The position numbers were made by a program, and so were the translations under genes. This document shows positions 36,193 through 44,598 of a DNA stretch of 64,000 nucleotides, in pieces. Origin of the DNA: JAFGRU01 sp963665915 (GTDB lineage Bacteria; Desulfobacterota; Desulfuromonadia; Desulfuromonadales; JAAYDE01); NCBI GenBank assembly GCA_963665915.2, contig CAXXSG010000002.1, positions 186,001-250,000 of the forward strand. Direction: 5' to 3'. Positions within the stretch are counted from its first letter, which is position 1, and every line of letters starts with the position of its first letter. Below the pieces are notes generated by a model. That model did no database searches. It worked only from the letters and a program-made list of their open reading frames with translations, and had not been told where the DNA came from.

Positions 36193-37908
36193 ATGATTTT
36201 CCGGAATATGACGTTTTTTTTCCTCCTGGTTTTGTGTGTCTTGACCGCCTGCTCACGGACGACGGATTATAGAGACCCCCTGCCTGGTGACTTTTCCGGA
36301 GTGTTGCTTGATTCGAAGGAGGGGCAGGAGGAAGCCTACTTTCTTTTCATGCAGGCCGCCCTGCTGTTTGAGGAAGGGAAACTTGATGAAGCGGAGACCT
36401 CTCTGGTTGAGGCTCTCCGCCTCGATCCCAAAGCGTCTTTTATTCATTATTTTCTGGCTTTGATTTATACGCGAAAAGGTGAGCTTGAAGAGGCGGTTGC
36501 CGCCGGTAAAAACGCTCTACTTCATGACCCGGAGTTAATTGACGCACACCAGCTGTTAGGAGAAATCTTTCTTGCTACAAAAAAACCCGATAAGGCAGTC
36601 ATCCATCTGAAAAAGGTTGTTGAGGCTCGGCCGGAAGAGGAGGAACCCTATTTGAAGCTGGGGGTTGCCTATGTGCAGTCGGGAGAGTTGTCCCAGGCAA
36701 CAAAAATCTTCAAGGACCTGCGAAAAAAAAATCCCAACTCTTTGTCGGCCATGCTTGCTCTAGGAAGGCTTTACCGGCAAGCCGGCTTGTTTTCTCTTGC
36801 AGAAGATTCTTACCGGGATATTTTACTGCGCCAGGAAGATTTTTTGCCTGCATTTCTTGAGCTGGGGGAAGTTTATGAGAGGATGCAGCAACCAGGGAAT
36901 GCACTGGATGTTTATCAGGAGGGGTTGAAAGCAGACCCTGAAAGAATGAATATTCGTTTTCGTATTGCCCGTCTCCTAATTCAGGAAAACCGCTGGGATG
37001 AGGCCTTGGAGCAATATCAAATCATTCTTGGCTATGATCCCGGAAATGCCGAGGCACTTCAGAAGTCAGGCTTGATTCATCTGGAAAGACAGAACTGGGA
37101 GGCCGCCGAAAAGTTTTTTAAAGAGCTTCTGGAAGGCCGGCCCGAGCTTGATCAGGCCCGCTATTTTTTGGGGATTACTCTGGAAAAGCAGGATAAATCA
37201 GAGGAAGCGTTGAAGATCTTGTTGGAGGCGAAATCGGGTGGAGAGGGATATCCCGAGATCCTGATTCACATCGGTTACCTATATCATGGCCTCAACCGCG
37301 TGGCTGAAGGGATTTCATATCTGGAAAGCCATTTGGGTGAAGAAAGCGCTACTGCGGGCTTATATCGCCTCCTCTCCATCCTTTATGAGGCTGATGGAAG
37401 GGAACAGAAGGCTTTTCAGATGCTGGAAAAGGGTCTGGAAAAATTCCCCCGCGATATTGATCTTCTTTACCAGAAGGGGATGGTCTTTGAAAAACAGGGC
37501 AAGCGCGAGGAAGCTGTTTCTATCATGTATGATATCCTCCAGCTCGATGCTGATCATTCTGACGCCATGAATTATATTGCCTACTCTTTTGCCGAAAGCG
37601 GCATGCAACTAGATAAAGCTCTGAAAATGGCCCGCAAAGCCCTGGAATTGAATAATGTCGGCCATATCCAGGACACCTTGGGGTGGGTCTATTTCAAGAT
37701 GGGAAAATATTCTGAGGCGCTCAAATATCTGGAAATGGCGGTGGACGGGATGCCTGCCGATCCGACCGTGCTTCAGCATCTCGGGGACAATTATGCCGCT
37801 ATGGGTAAGTACAGGGAGGCACGAGAAATCTACGAGAAAATTTTGGAAATAAGCCCTGAAAATAAGGATGTTATCGAAAAACTGATGCACTTGCCTGATC
37901 AAAAATGA
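36193..37908 (+). CDS. TPR-repeat lipoprotein
   Basis: A 571-residue lipoprotein. The signal peptide ends at lipobox LTAC (Cys about 20). From about residue 50 to the end it is an array of about 14 tetratricopeptide repeats, with typical A-helix/B-helix signatures such as FEEGKLDEAETSLVEALRLD, PDKAVIHLKKVVEARP and MGKYREAREIYEKILEISP. TPR lipoproteins of this size often sit in outer-membrane assembly, secretion or pilus systems (PilF is much shorter). It overlaps the next lipoprotein gene by four bases, which suggests the two act together in the envelope. Confidence 0.87.
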   Translation: MIFRNMTFFFLLVLCVLTACSRTTDYRDPLPGDFSGVLLDSKEGQEEAYFLFMQAALLFEEGKLDEAETSLVEALRLDPKASFIHYFLALIYTRKGELEEAVAAGKNALLHDPELIDAHQLLGEIFLATKKPDKAVIHLKKVVEARPEEEEPYLKLGVAYVQSGELSQATKIFKDLRKKNPNSLSAMLALGRLYRQAGLFSLAEDSYRDILLRQEDFLPAFLELGEVYERMQQPGNALDVYQEGLKADPERMNIRFRIARLLIQENRWDEALEQYQIILGYDPGNAEALQKSGLIHLERQNWEAAEKFFKELLEGRPELDQARYFLGITLEKQDKSEEALKILLEAKSGGEGYPEILIHIGYLYHGLNRVAEGISYLESHLGEESATAGLYRLLSILYEADGREQKAFQMLEKGLEKFPRDIDLLYQKGMVFEKQGKREEAVSIMYDILQLDADHSDAMNYIAYSFAESGMQLDKALKMARKALELNNVGHIQDTLGWVYFKMGKYSEALKYLEMAVDGMPADPTVLQHLGDNYAAMGKYREAREIYEKILEISPENKDVIEKLMHLPDQK

Positions 37909-38675
37909 TGCGAAAATTCTGGTTTTTTCTCCTTATCGGAAGTCTTTTTTCCTGTGCCCCGGCAACCCGATTTCCAGTTGTTGCGCCCGAAGTGTCCAAA
38001 ACAGAACTTCTCGGGGTCCTGGCCGGCAACGCGGCCTCTTTCACGAGTCTGAAGGGCATCGCCAGAATCATTCTTCGCGAGAAGGGGGAAAAGACCGTCA
38101 AAGGGAAGCATATTCTGTTGGTCAAAAAGCCGCGCCAAGTCCGGACTGAAATCCTCGGCTTGTTTGGTCAGCCGATGGCCGTAGCTGTTGTTGATGGCGC
38201 AAGCGTATCCCTTTTGGTGCCCAGGGAGCGGGTACTCTATACAGGTGAGGCCTCGCCCCGGAATATCCAACGGATTCTGCGCATTCCCCTGAAGGTCAAA
38301 GACCTGGTAAACTTCATCCTTTATCAGGTCCCTGTCATCGAATACCGGAATGCGGTGTTGAGTTTCCTGCCGGAGGACGGGTTCAGGTTGATTCTACAAG
38401 GGAAAGAGCTCGTGGAGGAAGAACTCGATTTTGACGATGATAAAAAACTGGTAAAAGCCCTGTTCCGAAACGGGTCCGAGGAGGTTCTCACGGTCCGTTA
38501 CGGGAATTTTTCCGAAGAGGAAAACCCGTTCCCCCAGCGTCTGGAGCTGAGCCTTCACCAAAAGGGGACAGAGGCCAGGGTTGAGTTTTCCTCCCTGCAG
38601 ACCAACGTCGATATTGACGACGGGTTATTCCGTCTGGAGAAACCTGAGGGGTTTCAGGCCCGTCCGCTTCTTTAA
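37905..38675 (+). CDS. DUF4292/LolB-like lipoprotein
   Basis: A 256-residue lipoprotein; signal peptide with lipobox LFSC at about residues 14-17. The mature part is beta-rich: FTSLKGIARIILREKGEKTVKGKHILLVKKPRQVRTEILGL is split here as a series of strands, followed by VDGASVSLLVPRERVLYTG. That is the pattern of LolA/LolB-fold and DUF4292 proteins, which bind lipid or lipoprotein acyl chains in an open barrel. Its start overlaps the TPR lipoprotein by four bases. A LolB role (lipoprotein insertion) is plausible but not shown. Confidence 0.75.
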   Translation: MMRKFWFFLLIGSLFSCAPATRFPVVAPEVSKTELLGVLAGNAASFTSLKGIARIILREKGEKTVKGKHILLVKKPRQVRTEILGLFGQPMAVAVVDGASVSLLVPRERVLYTGEASPRNIQRILRIPLKVKDLVNFILYQVPVIEYRNAVLSFLPEDGFRLILQGKELVEEELDFDDDKKLVKALFRNGSEEVLTVRYGNFSEEENPFPQRLELSLHQKGTEARVEFSSLQTNVDIDDGLFRLEKPEGFQARPLL

Positions 38676-38740
38676 CCGAATATTTCCGGCGCGACTCAGG
38701 GGTAATGAATTATAGCCTGTACATGGATGTTTGCGAATAA

Positions 38741-40375
38741 ATGCCGATTATAAATAAATTTCTGGTTATTCTTCTGTTCGCGGTTTGCCTCGTTTTCCAA
38801 CCCGGCTGCAATCGTCGAGAGGTAATGACGACGGTTGATGACAAGCCGGCGGTTCCGGTCTATGGCGATACCATCATCATGGGGACTGGTGCTGATGCCA
38901 CTAATCTGCTGCCGGTTCTGGCTTCCGATTCAGCTTCCTCAAGCGTCAACTCGCTTGTTTACAACGGGCTTGTGCGCTACGACAAAAATTTTAAACTTGA
39001 AGGAGAACTGGCCGAGTCCTGGGAGGTTTCCCCCGACAACCTGAAGATCACCTTTCACCTGCGCGAGGATGTTCGCTGGCATGACGGTGTCCCCTTTACA
39101 TCGGCGGATGTCCTTTTCACCTATCGCCTTTACATCGACCCCAAGGTTCCCACCGCATATGCCGAGCGTTATCGTCAGGTTCAAAAAGCGGAGGCGCCGG
39201 ACCCCTATACTTTTGTCGTGACCTACGGCAAGCCGCTGGCTCCGGCATTGACAAGCTGGTCCATGTCGATTCACCCGAAACATCTGCTGGAGAATACGGA
39301 TGTGACCAAAAGCTCTCTCTTAAGAGCGCCCGTGGGCACCGGCCCGTTTGTATTCAAAGATTGGGTTCCCGGCGAAAAGATCGTTCTGGAGGCCAATCCC
39401 AATTATTTCGAAGGTAGCCCCTATCTGAAAAGAGTGGTTTTTCGTATCATTACGGACCCCGCCACGATGTTTCTCGAGCTTCAGACCGGAGGGGTGGATT
39501 ACATGAGTCTGACCCCGATTCAGTTTGACCGCCAGACCGATAATTTCGCTTTTCGTCGCAACTTTCGCAAATATCGCTACCCTGCTGCCGCTTACACCTA
39601 TCTGGGATATAATTTGCGCAGGCCTCTGTTTCAGGACAGGCGGGTCAGGCAGGCACTTTCCTATGCCATCGATAAAAAAGAGGTTGTGGAGGGGGTGCTT
39701 TTCGGTCTGGGACAGGTGGCTTCCGGTCCATACAAACCGGGGAGTTGGCCGCATAATCCCAATGTCCGAAAATATGACTATAATCCGAAACGGGGGCGTG
39801 AACTTCTCGCCGAAGCGGGTTGGAAAGATACCGATGGTGATGGTCTTCTCGAGCGCAACGGGATTCCATTTACATTCACTATTGTCACCAATCAGGGCAA
39901 TGACCAGCGTATCAAAGCCGGAGAAATTATTCAGCGGCGTTTGCGGGAGGTTGGCATCAAGGTTAAGCTGCGGGTCATCGAATGGGCAACCTTCCTCAAG
40001 GAGTTTATCAATCCGGGGAATTTCGATGCCACCATTCTGGGTTGGACGGTCCCTCCTGATCCCGATTCCTATAATGTCTGGCATTCCAGCAAAACCAAAA
40101 TGGGAGAGTTGAATTTTATCAAATTCACCAATCCCGAGGTTGATGAACTTCTGGAAACGGGCCGTCGGACATTTGACCAGCAGAAAAGAAAAGCAATTTA
40201 TGACCGTTTCCAGGAAATTTTGGCGGAGGAACAGCCCTATACATTCCTGTATGTTCCTGATGCGTTGCCGGTGGTTTCCGCCCGCTTCCGGGGGATTGAG
40301 GCCGCTCCCGCCGGCATCATGTACAATTTCAACGAATGGTTCGTTCCCGAGCAGGAACGAAAATATCAGAGATAA
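38741..40375 (+). CDS. Peptide/nickel-type ABC transporter substrate-binding lipoprotein
   Basis: A 544-residue extracytoplasmic solute-binding protein of the DppA/OppA family. The signal peptide ends at FQPGC, a weak lipobox with Pro-Gly before Cys. Family features: LLPVLASDSASSSVNSLVYNGL-type opening, ITFHLREDVRWHDGVPFTS, GTGPFVFKDWVPGEKI, DRRVRQALSYAIDKK and NPEVDELLETGRR. It probably binds oligopeptides. It is followed after 9 bases by a DppB-type permease, so the pair is an operon, but no second permease or ATPase is nearby. Confidence 0.92.
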   Translation: MPIINKFLVILLFAVCLVFQPGCNRREVMTTVDDKPAVPVYGDTIIMGTGADATNLLPVLASDSASSSVNSLVYNGLVRYDKNFKLEGELAESWEVSPDNLKITFHLREDVRWHDGVPFTSADVLFTYRLYIDPKVPTAYAERYRQVQKAEAPDPYTFVVTYGKPLAPALTSWSMSIHPKHLLENTDVTKSSLLRAPVGTGPFVFKDWVPGEKIVLEANPNYFEGSPYLKRVVFRIITDPATMFLELQTGGVDYMSLTPIQFDRQTDNFAFRRNFRKYRYPAAAYTYLGYNLRRPLFQDRRVRQALSYAIDKKEVVEGVLFGLGQVASGPYKPGSWPHNPNVRKYDYNPKRGRELLAEAGWKDTDGDGLLERNGIPFTFTIVTNQGNDQRIKAGEIIQRRLREVGIKVKLRVIEWATFLKEFINPGNFDATILGWTVPPDPDSYNVWHSSKTKMGELNFIKFTNPEVDELLETGRRTFDQQKRKAIYDRFQEILAEEQPYTFLYVPDALPVVSARFRGIEAAPAGIMYNFNEWFVPEQERKYQR

Positions 40376-40384
40376 CAACCAGAC

Positions 40385-41359
40385 ATGATTGTCTACCTTT
40401 TTAAGAGACTGCTTTTGATGATCCCCCTTCTCTTGGGGATTACGATAATTTCCTTCGCGGTGATTCATCTGGCGCCTGGTGAACCGACGGACCTTCAGAC
40501 GCAGATGAACCCCGAGGCGAGTAGCGATCTTCAGAAACGATTGCGCAACTACTACGATCTTGACAAGCCTTTGTACGTGCAGTATGGCAAGTGGTTGTCA
40601 CGGTTGGTTAAATTCGATTTTGGCGAGTCTTTTGCCCAGGACCACCGTCCGGTACGGGAAAAGATCGCCGAACGTCTGCCGGTCACCATTCTTATCAACT
40701 CGCTTTCAATTTTTTTGATTCTGGGGTTGGCCATTCCCATCGGTATCCTTTCTGCGACCCACCAGGATTCTCTGTTCGACCGGGGGACCACGGTTTTTGT
40801 CTTTCTCGGTTTTGCCGTCCCTTCATTCTGGTTGGCACTACTGATGATGGATTTTTTTGGTGTGCGCCTCGGCCTTGTTCCCATCTCCGGTTTGCGGTCT
40901 TTCGGTTTTGAATACCTGAGTGCCGGAGGGAAAGTAATTGATGTGCTCAGCCATCTTATTCTTCCGGTTTTTATTTCCGCTTTTGGGGGTTTGGCCGGTT
41001 TCTCCCGCTATATGCGCTCCAATATGCTCGAAGTGGTACGCCAGGACTATATCCTGACTGCTCGAGCCAAGGGGTTGAGGGAAAGAACGGTTATTCTCAA
41101 GCATGCAATGCGCAATGCTCTCCTCCCCATCATCACCATTCTTGGGCTTTCCGTGCCTGGCCTGATCGGGGGAAGTGTTATCTTTGAAACAATTTTTTCC
41201 ATCCCCGGCATGGGCAAACTCTTTTATGATGGGGTTATGATGAGAGATTACCCCCTCATTATGGGCATCCTGGTTATTGGGGCGGTCCTGACCCTTTTTG
41301 GCAACCTTTTGGCTGATATTTGTTACGCTCTGGCGGACCCACGTATTCGAAAATCCTGA
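40385..41359 (+). CDS. DppB/OppB-type ABC transporter permease
   Basis: A 324-residue inner-membrane permease with six membrane helices. It opens MIVYLFKRLLLMIPLLLGIT, contains the family LAPGEPTDLQ segment and the cytoplasmic EAA loop LTARAKGLRERTVILKHAMRNALLP, which contacts the ATPase. It ends LADICYALADPRIRKS, the normal DppB terminus, so it is complete. In relatives a DppC permease follows at once; here the next 200 bases are non-coding and a GGDEF-EAL gene comes next. The missing partners must be encoded elsewhere or the system is degraded. Confidence 0.92.
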   Translation: MIVYLFKRLLLMIPLLLGITIISFAVIHLAPGEPTDLQTQMNPEASSDLQKRLRNYYDLDKPLYVQYGKWLSRLVKFDFGESFAQDHRPVREKIAERLPVTILINSLSIFLILGLAIPIGILSATHQDSLFDRGTTVFVFLGFAVPSFWLALLMMDFFGVRLGLVPISGLRSFGFEYLSAGGKVIDVLSHLILPVFISAFGGLAGFSRYMRSNMLEVVRQDYILTARAKGLRERTVILKHAMRNALLPIITILGLSVPGLIGGSVIFETIFSIPGMGKLFYDGVMMRDYPLIMGILVIGAVLTLFGNLLADICYALADPRIRKS

Positions 41360-41561
41360 CCGAACTCAGAAAAGCCGACAAAAACTACAGAGCATTCCAG
41401 CCGGAAAATTTCCTCCAAAACCCGGAACTCCCTCCTTTTAAAGATCCTCTTTCACTGTGCAAATGGTAATCGAAACCTTTGTTTTTACTAAAGGAGCCTC
41501 CGAGGTATACGGTTTGCATAACAACCAGTGATTTCCCCCAATAACCTATTGAAATGACTAA

Positions 41562-43451
41562 ATGTTAGAAACGCTAAAGACATCTCCGAAAATTCTTCTG
41601 ACCTGCGCCTGGGTTTTCTGCCTTCTGCTTATCTATTTTATTCTTCTCAGTGCGTATCATATGAGCATAGGCACATATTCCAAACTCGATGCTCTGGGTA
41701 CGGGTTTGATCTCTTTTGCTCTCCTTTTTACGTTTTTGGTTTTTCGGGAAAGCATGAAGAAGGAGAACGAAGTGCGGATCCGTATGCTTTTTGAAAGCAC
41801 TCCCGTTCCCCTCCACTGCATGGATCTAAGTGGCAAGATCACTCGGGTCAGTGATATGTGGCTCGATTTTTTCAAGCTGCATCGGGAGGAAGCTATCGGA
41901 CGGAATTTCAATGAATTCCTGTGTGAGGACTCCAAAAAACTGTATTCGAGAAAAGTCCTGAAAGCCTTCCGTTCCGATGAGAAGTGCAGAGATATCCAGA
42001 TCAAGGCCTTAGTGAAGGAAAAGGAAGTTGTGGATGTTTTTGTTTCCGTTTCTCCTATCGGCCACTCTAAAGGAAAAGTCGAGGGCCTTGTTGTCATTTC
42101 ACCTGAAAAAGGACGCAAAGCAGACGCGGTTTGTCAGAAATTTGATTATTATGACTCATTGACAGGACTTCCAAACAACTCTTTGCTCAAAGATCGGATG
42201 AAAAACGCTCTTGAAAGATGCAGAACCAGCCGGGAAAAAATTGCTTTTTTGCAGATTGATATCGACCTCTTGGGAGGGACGAACCAGATGGTCCTGAATA
42301 CTCGCTCAGATCTTTTTTTTCGGGCTGTCGCAAAACGTTTAAAAGACAATATCCGCACAGGGGATACCCTGGCCAGACTTTCCGGAGATGAATTTGCGTT
42401 ACTTCCGTACGGGGTTCAGGACTCGGAGAGCCTGATTCCTTTGGCGGACAGGTTATGTCGGCTTCTCAACCAGCCGCTCAAGGTCGGAGACACGGTTTCC
42501 CAAGGGGCTGCGAGTATCGGGATAGCCCTGTACCCTGAAGATGGTCGAAATATTGAAACCCTTTTACGAAAAGCCAATATTGCAATGTACACAGCGAAAG
42601 CTGAGGGCGGAGATAAGTTTCACTTTGCGTCTCCAAAAATGAACGCCCAGGCGGAAAAAAGGGTTATATTGCAGAAGAAGCTTGGAAAAGCCTTTTTGAA
42701 AGATGAATTTTACCTTCTATTTCAACCTCAAATCGAAATGTCTTCAGGCAGAACGGTTGGTTTTGAGGCCCTCCTTCGTTGGAAATCTCCCCTGGAGGGT
42801 ATTGTCCTTCCAGAAAATTTTCTATCTGTAGTTGAAGAAAGCGATCTGGTTTTTGTTCTGGGCGAATGGGTTTTGCGTCATGCCTGTAGACAGGTAAAAA
42901 CTTTAATGGATCAAGGGTATTCGGATATACGCATGAGTGTAAATATTTCCAAAAAGCATTTCATGTCTTCCGGTTTCATTTCCTGTGTAGACCGCATACT
43001 CAATGAGAGCAAGGTCGATCCCGGACTTCTTGAAATGGATATGCAGGAAACTCTTCTCATGATTGAGAGTGGAAAGGTCGGTGAAAAATTAAGGGAGTTG
43101 CAGAAAAGAGGAGTTCGGCTGGCTGTTGACGATTATGGTTTAGGGCGTTGTTCCATCGCCCAGTTGAAATATCTTCCAGTTGAGCGAATTAAAATAGCGA
43201 GAAAATTTCTGCAAAATGTACCCCACGATAAAGACTCCGAAGCTTTAATCGAAACCTTTATCGGGTTGTCTCAAGGGCTAGGCCTGAAAACCCTGGCTAA
43301 AGGGATTGAAAGCAAAGGACAATTCAGTTACCTGAGTTCTTTGAACTGTTTGGAGGGGCAGGGCTTTTACTTTTCCGAACCCTTGCCAATGGATCAGTGC
43401 CTGCACGATTTATCTTCCTCCGCGGCTCAAATGGTCAGCAAATCAGCATAA
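41562..43451 (+). CDS. Membrane PAS-GGDEF-EAL protein with altered catalytic motifs
   Basis: A 629-residue c-di-GMP-type protein. Two N-terminal membrane helices (about 10-32 and 42-60) precede a PAS domain (about 72-185). The GGDEF domain (about 195-360) reads RLSGDEFALL near 275, with the first Gly changed to Ser. The usual N-D-x-x-G-H segment is replaced by NQMVLNTRSD. The EAL domain (about 380-620) keeps FEALLRW and VDDYG, but the K-I-D motif is K-I-A near 545. These changes suggest weak or no cyclase activity and perhaps reduced phosphodiesterase activity, so the protein may be a c-di-GMP sensor. It is probably monocistronic; a bidirectional terminator follows 48 bases later. Confidence 0.9.
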   Translation: MLETLKTSPKILLTCAWVFCLLLIYFILLSAYHMSIGTYSKLDALGTGLISFALLFTFLVFRESMKKENEVRIRMLFESTPVPLHCMDLSGKITRVSDMWLDFFKLHREEAIGRNFNEFLCEDSKKLYSRKVLKAFRSDEKCRDIQIKALVKEKEVVDVFVSVSPIGHSKGKVEGLVVISPEKGRKADAVCQKFDYYDSLTGLPNNSLLKDRMKNALERCRTSREKIAFLQIDIDLLGGTNQMVLNTRSDLFFRAVAKRLKDNIRTGDTLARLSGDEFALLPYGVQDSESLIPLADRLCRLLNQPLKVGDTVSQGAASIGIALYPEDGRNIETLLRKANIAMYTAKAEGGDKFHFASPKMNAQAEKRVILQKKLGKAFLKDEFYLLFQPQIEMSSGRTVGFEALLRWKSPLEGIVLPENFLSVVEESDLVFVLGEWVLRHACRQVKTLMDQGYSDIRMSVNISKKHFMSSGFISCVDRILNESKVDPGLLEMDMQETLLMIESGKVGEKLRELQKRGVRLAVDDYGLGRCSIAQLKYLPVERIKIARKFLQNVPHDKDSEALIETFIGLSQGLGLKTLAKGIESKGQFSYLSSLNCLEGQGFYFSEPLPMDQCLHDLSSSAAQMVSKSA

Positions 43452-43498
43452 ATATACTTAACTCCTCTTTTCGTAATTCCTGGATTCAAAAACATCAA

Positions 43499-43537
43499 AG
43501 CCCTGGAATGTCAAAATATTCTTGATGCTCCAGGGCT
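43499..43537. terminator. Bidirectional hairpin between the EAL gene and dksA
   Basis: AGCCCTGGA (43499-43507) pairs perfectly with TCCAGGGCT (43529-43537); within the 21-base spacer TCAA and TTGA pair as well. It is followed by TTAAAAAA on the plus strand, while the minus strand reads into TTTGATGTTTTT, so it suits the converging dksA-type gene best. Confidence 0.75.
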
Positions 43538-43570
43538 TAAAAAATAATGATATAAGAGTTAAAAACGTTC

Positions 43571-43927
43571 TTATCCGAGTTTTTCCTTTCGTTCCTGCTC
43601 AGTTTTACATTCAATGCACAGCGTGGCTTCCGGACGGGCCCGCAGGCGTTGCAAACCAATTTCTTCGCCGCAAACCTCACAGTTACCGAATTCCTCATCG
43701 TCGATTCTTTCCAGAGTCTCACGAATTTTGCTGATCAGTTTTCGTTCACGGTCTCGAATCCGCAATTCGAAATTACGATCCGATTCTACTGAAGCTCTGT
43801 CGGTAGGATCCGGAAAATTATCTTTTTGACCAGTCATTTCCGAAACGGTCTTCCCGGCATCCCGCAACAGACTTTCTAGTCTCTGATTCAGATGAGTTCG
43901 GAACTCCTCTAGAAGCTCTTTTTGCAT
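43571..43927 (-). CDS. dksA: DksA/TraR-family zinc-finger transcription factor
   Basis: 118 residues with an N-terminal helical hairpin (about 1-75) and a C4 zinc finger GNCEVCGEEIG..LCIECK. The hairpin tip has DRASVESDRN; the tip of E. coli DksA carries two key Asp, and here DPTD..ESD supplies acidic residues at roughly the same place. DksA enters the RNA polymerase secondary channel and acts with ppGpp. The length is between DksA (about 150) and TraR (about 75), which is common in this class. Confidence 0.9.
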   Translation of the reverse strand: MQKELLEEFRTHLNQRLESLLRDAGKTVSEMTGQKDNFPDPTDRASVESDRNFELRIRDRERKLISKIRETLERIDDEEFGNCEVCGEEIGLQRLRARPEATLCIECKTEQERKEKLG

Positions 43928-44019
43928 ACCGTATTACCTCCTGAAAACATCAATGCACAATTCTAGGACTATTTTAGGGTGTTAGTCAACGTTCATGCGC
44001 TTAGAATGTTGGAATTTAG

Positions 44020-44544
44020 TCATTTGAAATAAACTGATGCCTGCTGTAGCAAAATTGCGCCCAAAATAATGGCGGTAATCCAGAATGAAATGATATCTCC
44101 GCGCTTGACCGGAGGAAAAGAGGCAAGCTCTCTCGTTTCCGGGCTGACAGCGTTTTTTGGTAAGCGTTCCAGGATTTCCCGAGTGAGGTCAGCGTAGTTT
44201 TCATAGGCATTGGTGAAAATCAGGAAGTTTTCTTCGGAAGAAAGGGTTGAAAAGACTCTTTTTCTGAGGCTCATTGATTCAAAAGAAGTAATATCGGCGA
44301 AGGGCATGGTTTTTTGCCTCAGAAATTTGAAATGGGTTATGGAGTCCCTATTGATCACAATGCGGCGAAAAAGGCTTTCCAGAAAAAAAAGGCCCAGAGA
44401 TAAAACCATCAGGGAGAGAACGACCAGCTTGGGAGGCGTCTCATTCTGAAAAACACAGAGACCCAGGAGGGCGATACCGAGAAACAGGGTCAGGCCGAGA
44501 GGGAACATGAAAGCTTTTCGAATTTTGTATTGTTTGAAATCCAT
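44020..44544 (-). CDS. Membrane protein with PH-like (bPH2/YdbT-type) domain
   Basis: A 174-residue protein with two adjacent N-terminal membrane helices (about 12-32 and 38-58) and one at the C-terminus (about 150-170). Between them is a beta-rich region RRIVINRDSITHFKFLRQKTMPFADITSFES and FLIFTNAYENYADLTREILERLP (given here as strands and one helix), the plan of bacterial PH-like proteins. No function is known for this kind. It lies in the same direction between radA and dksA with gaps of 54 and 92 bases, so co-transcription with radA is possible. Confidence 0.7.
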   Translation of the reverse strand: MDFKQYKIRKAFMFPLGLTLFLGIALLGLCVFQNETPPKLVVLSLMVLSLGLFFLESLFRRIVINRDSITHFKFLRQKTMPFADITSFESMSLRKRVFSTLSSEENFLIFTNAYENYADLTREILERLPKNAVSPETRELASFPPVKRGDIISFWITAIILGAILLQQASVYFK

Positions 44545-44598
44545 ATATTTATCGAATCAGAGAATTAATAAGGAGCTGAAAAAACAAGACCGGGAAAT

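Noticed and set aside
39320..40468. 382-codon minus-strand open frame under the peptide-binding lipoprotein
   Set aside because: The plus strand is a complete DppA-family gene; the antisense product is not protein-like.
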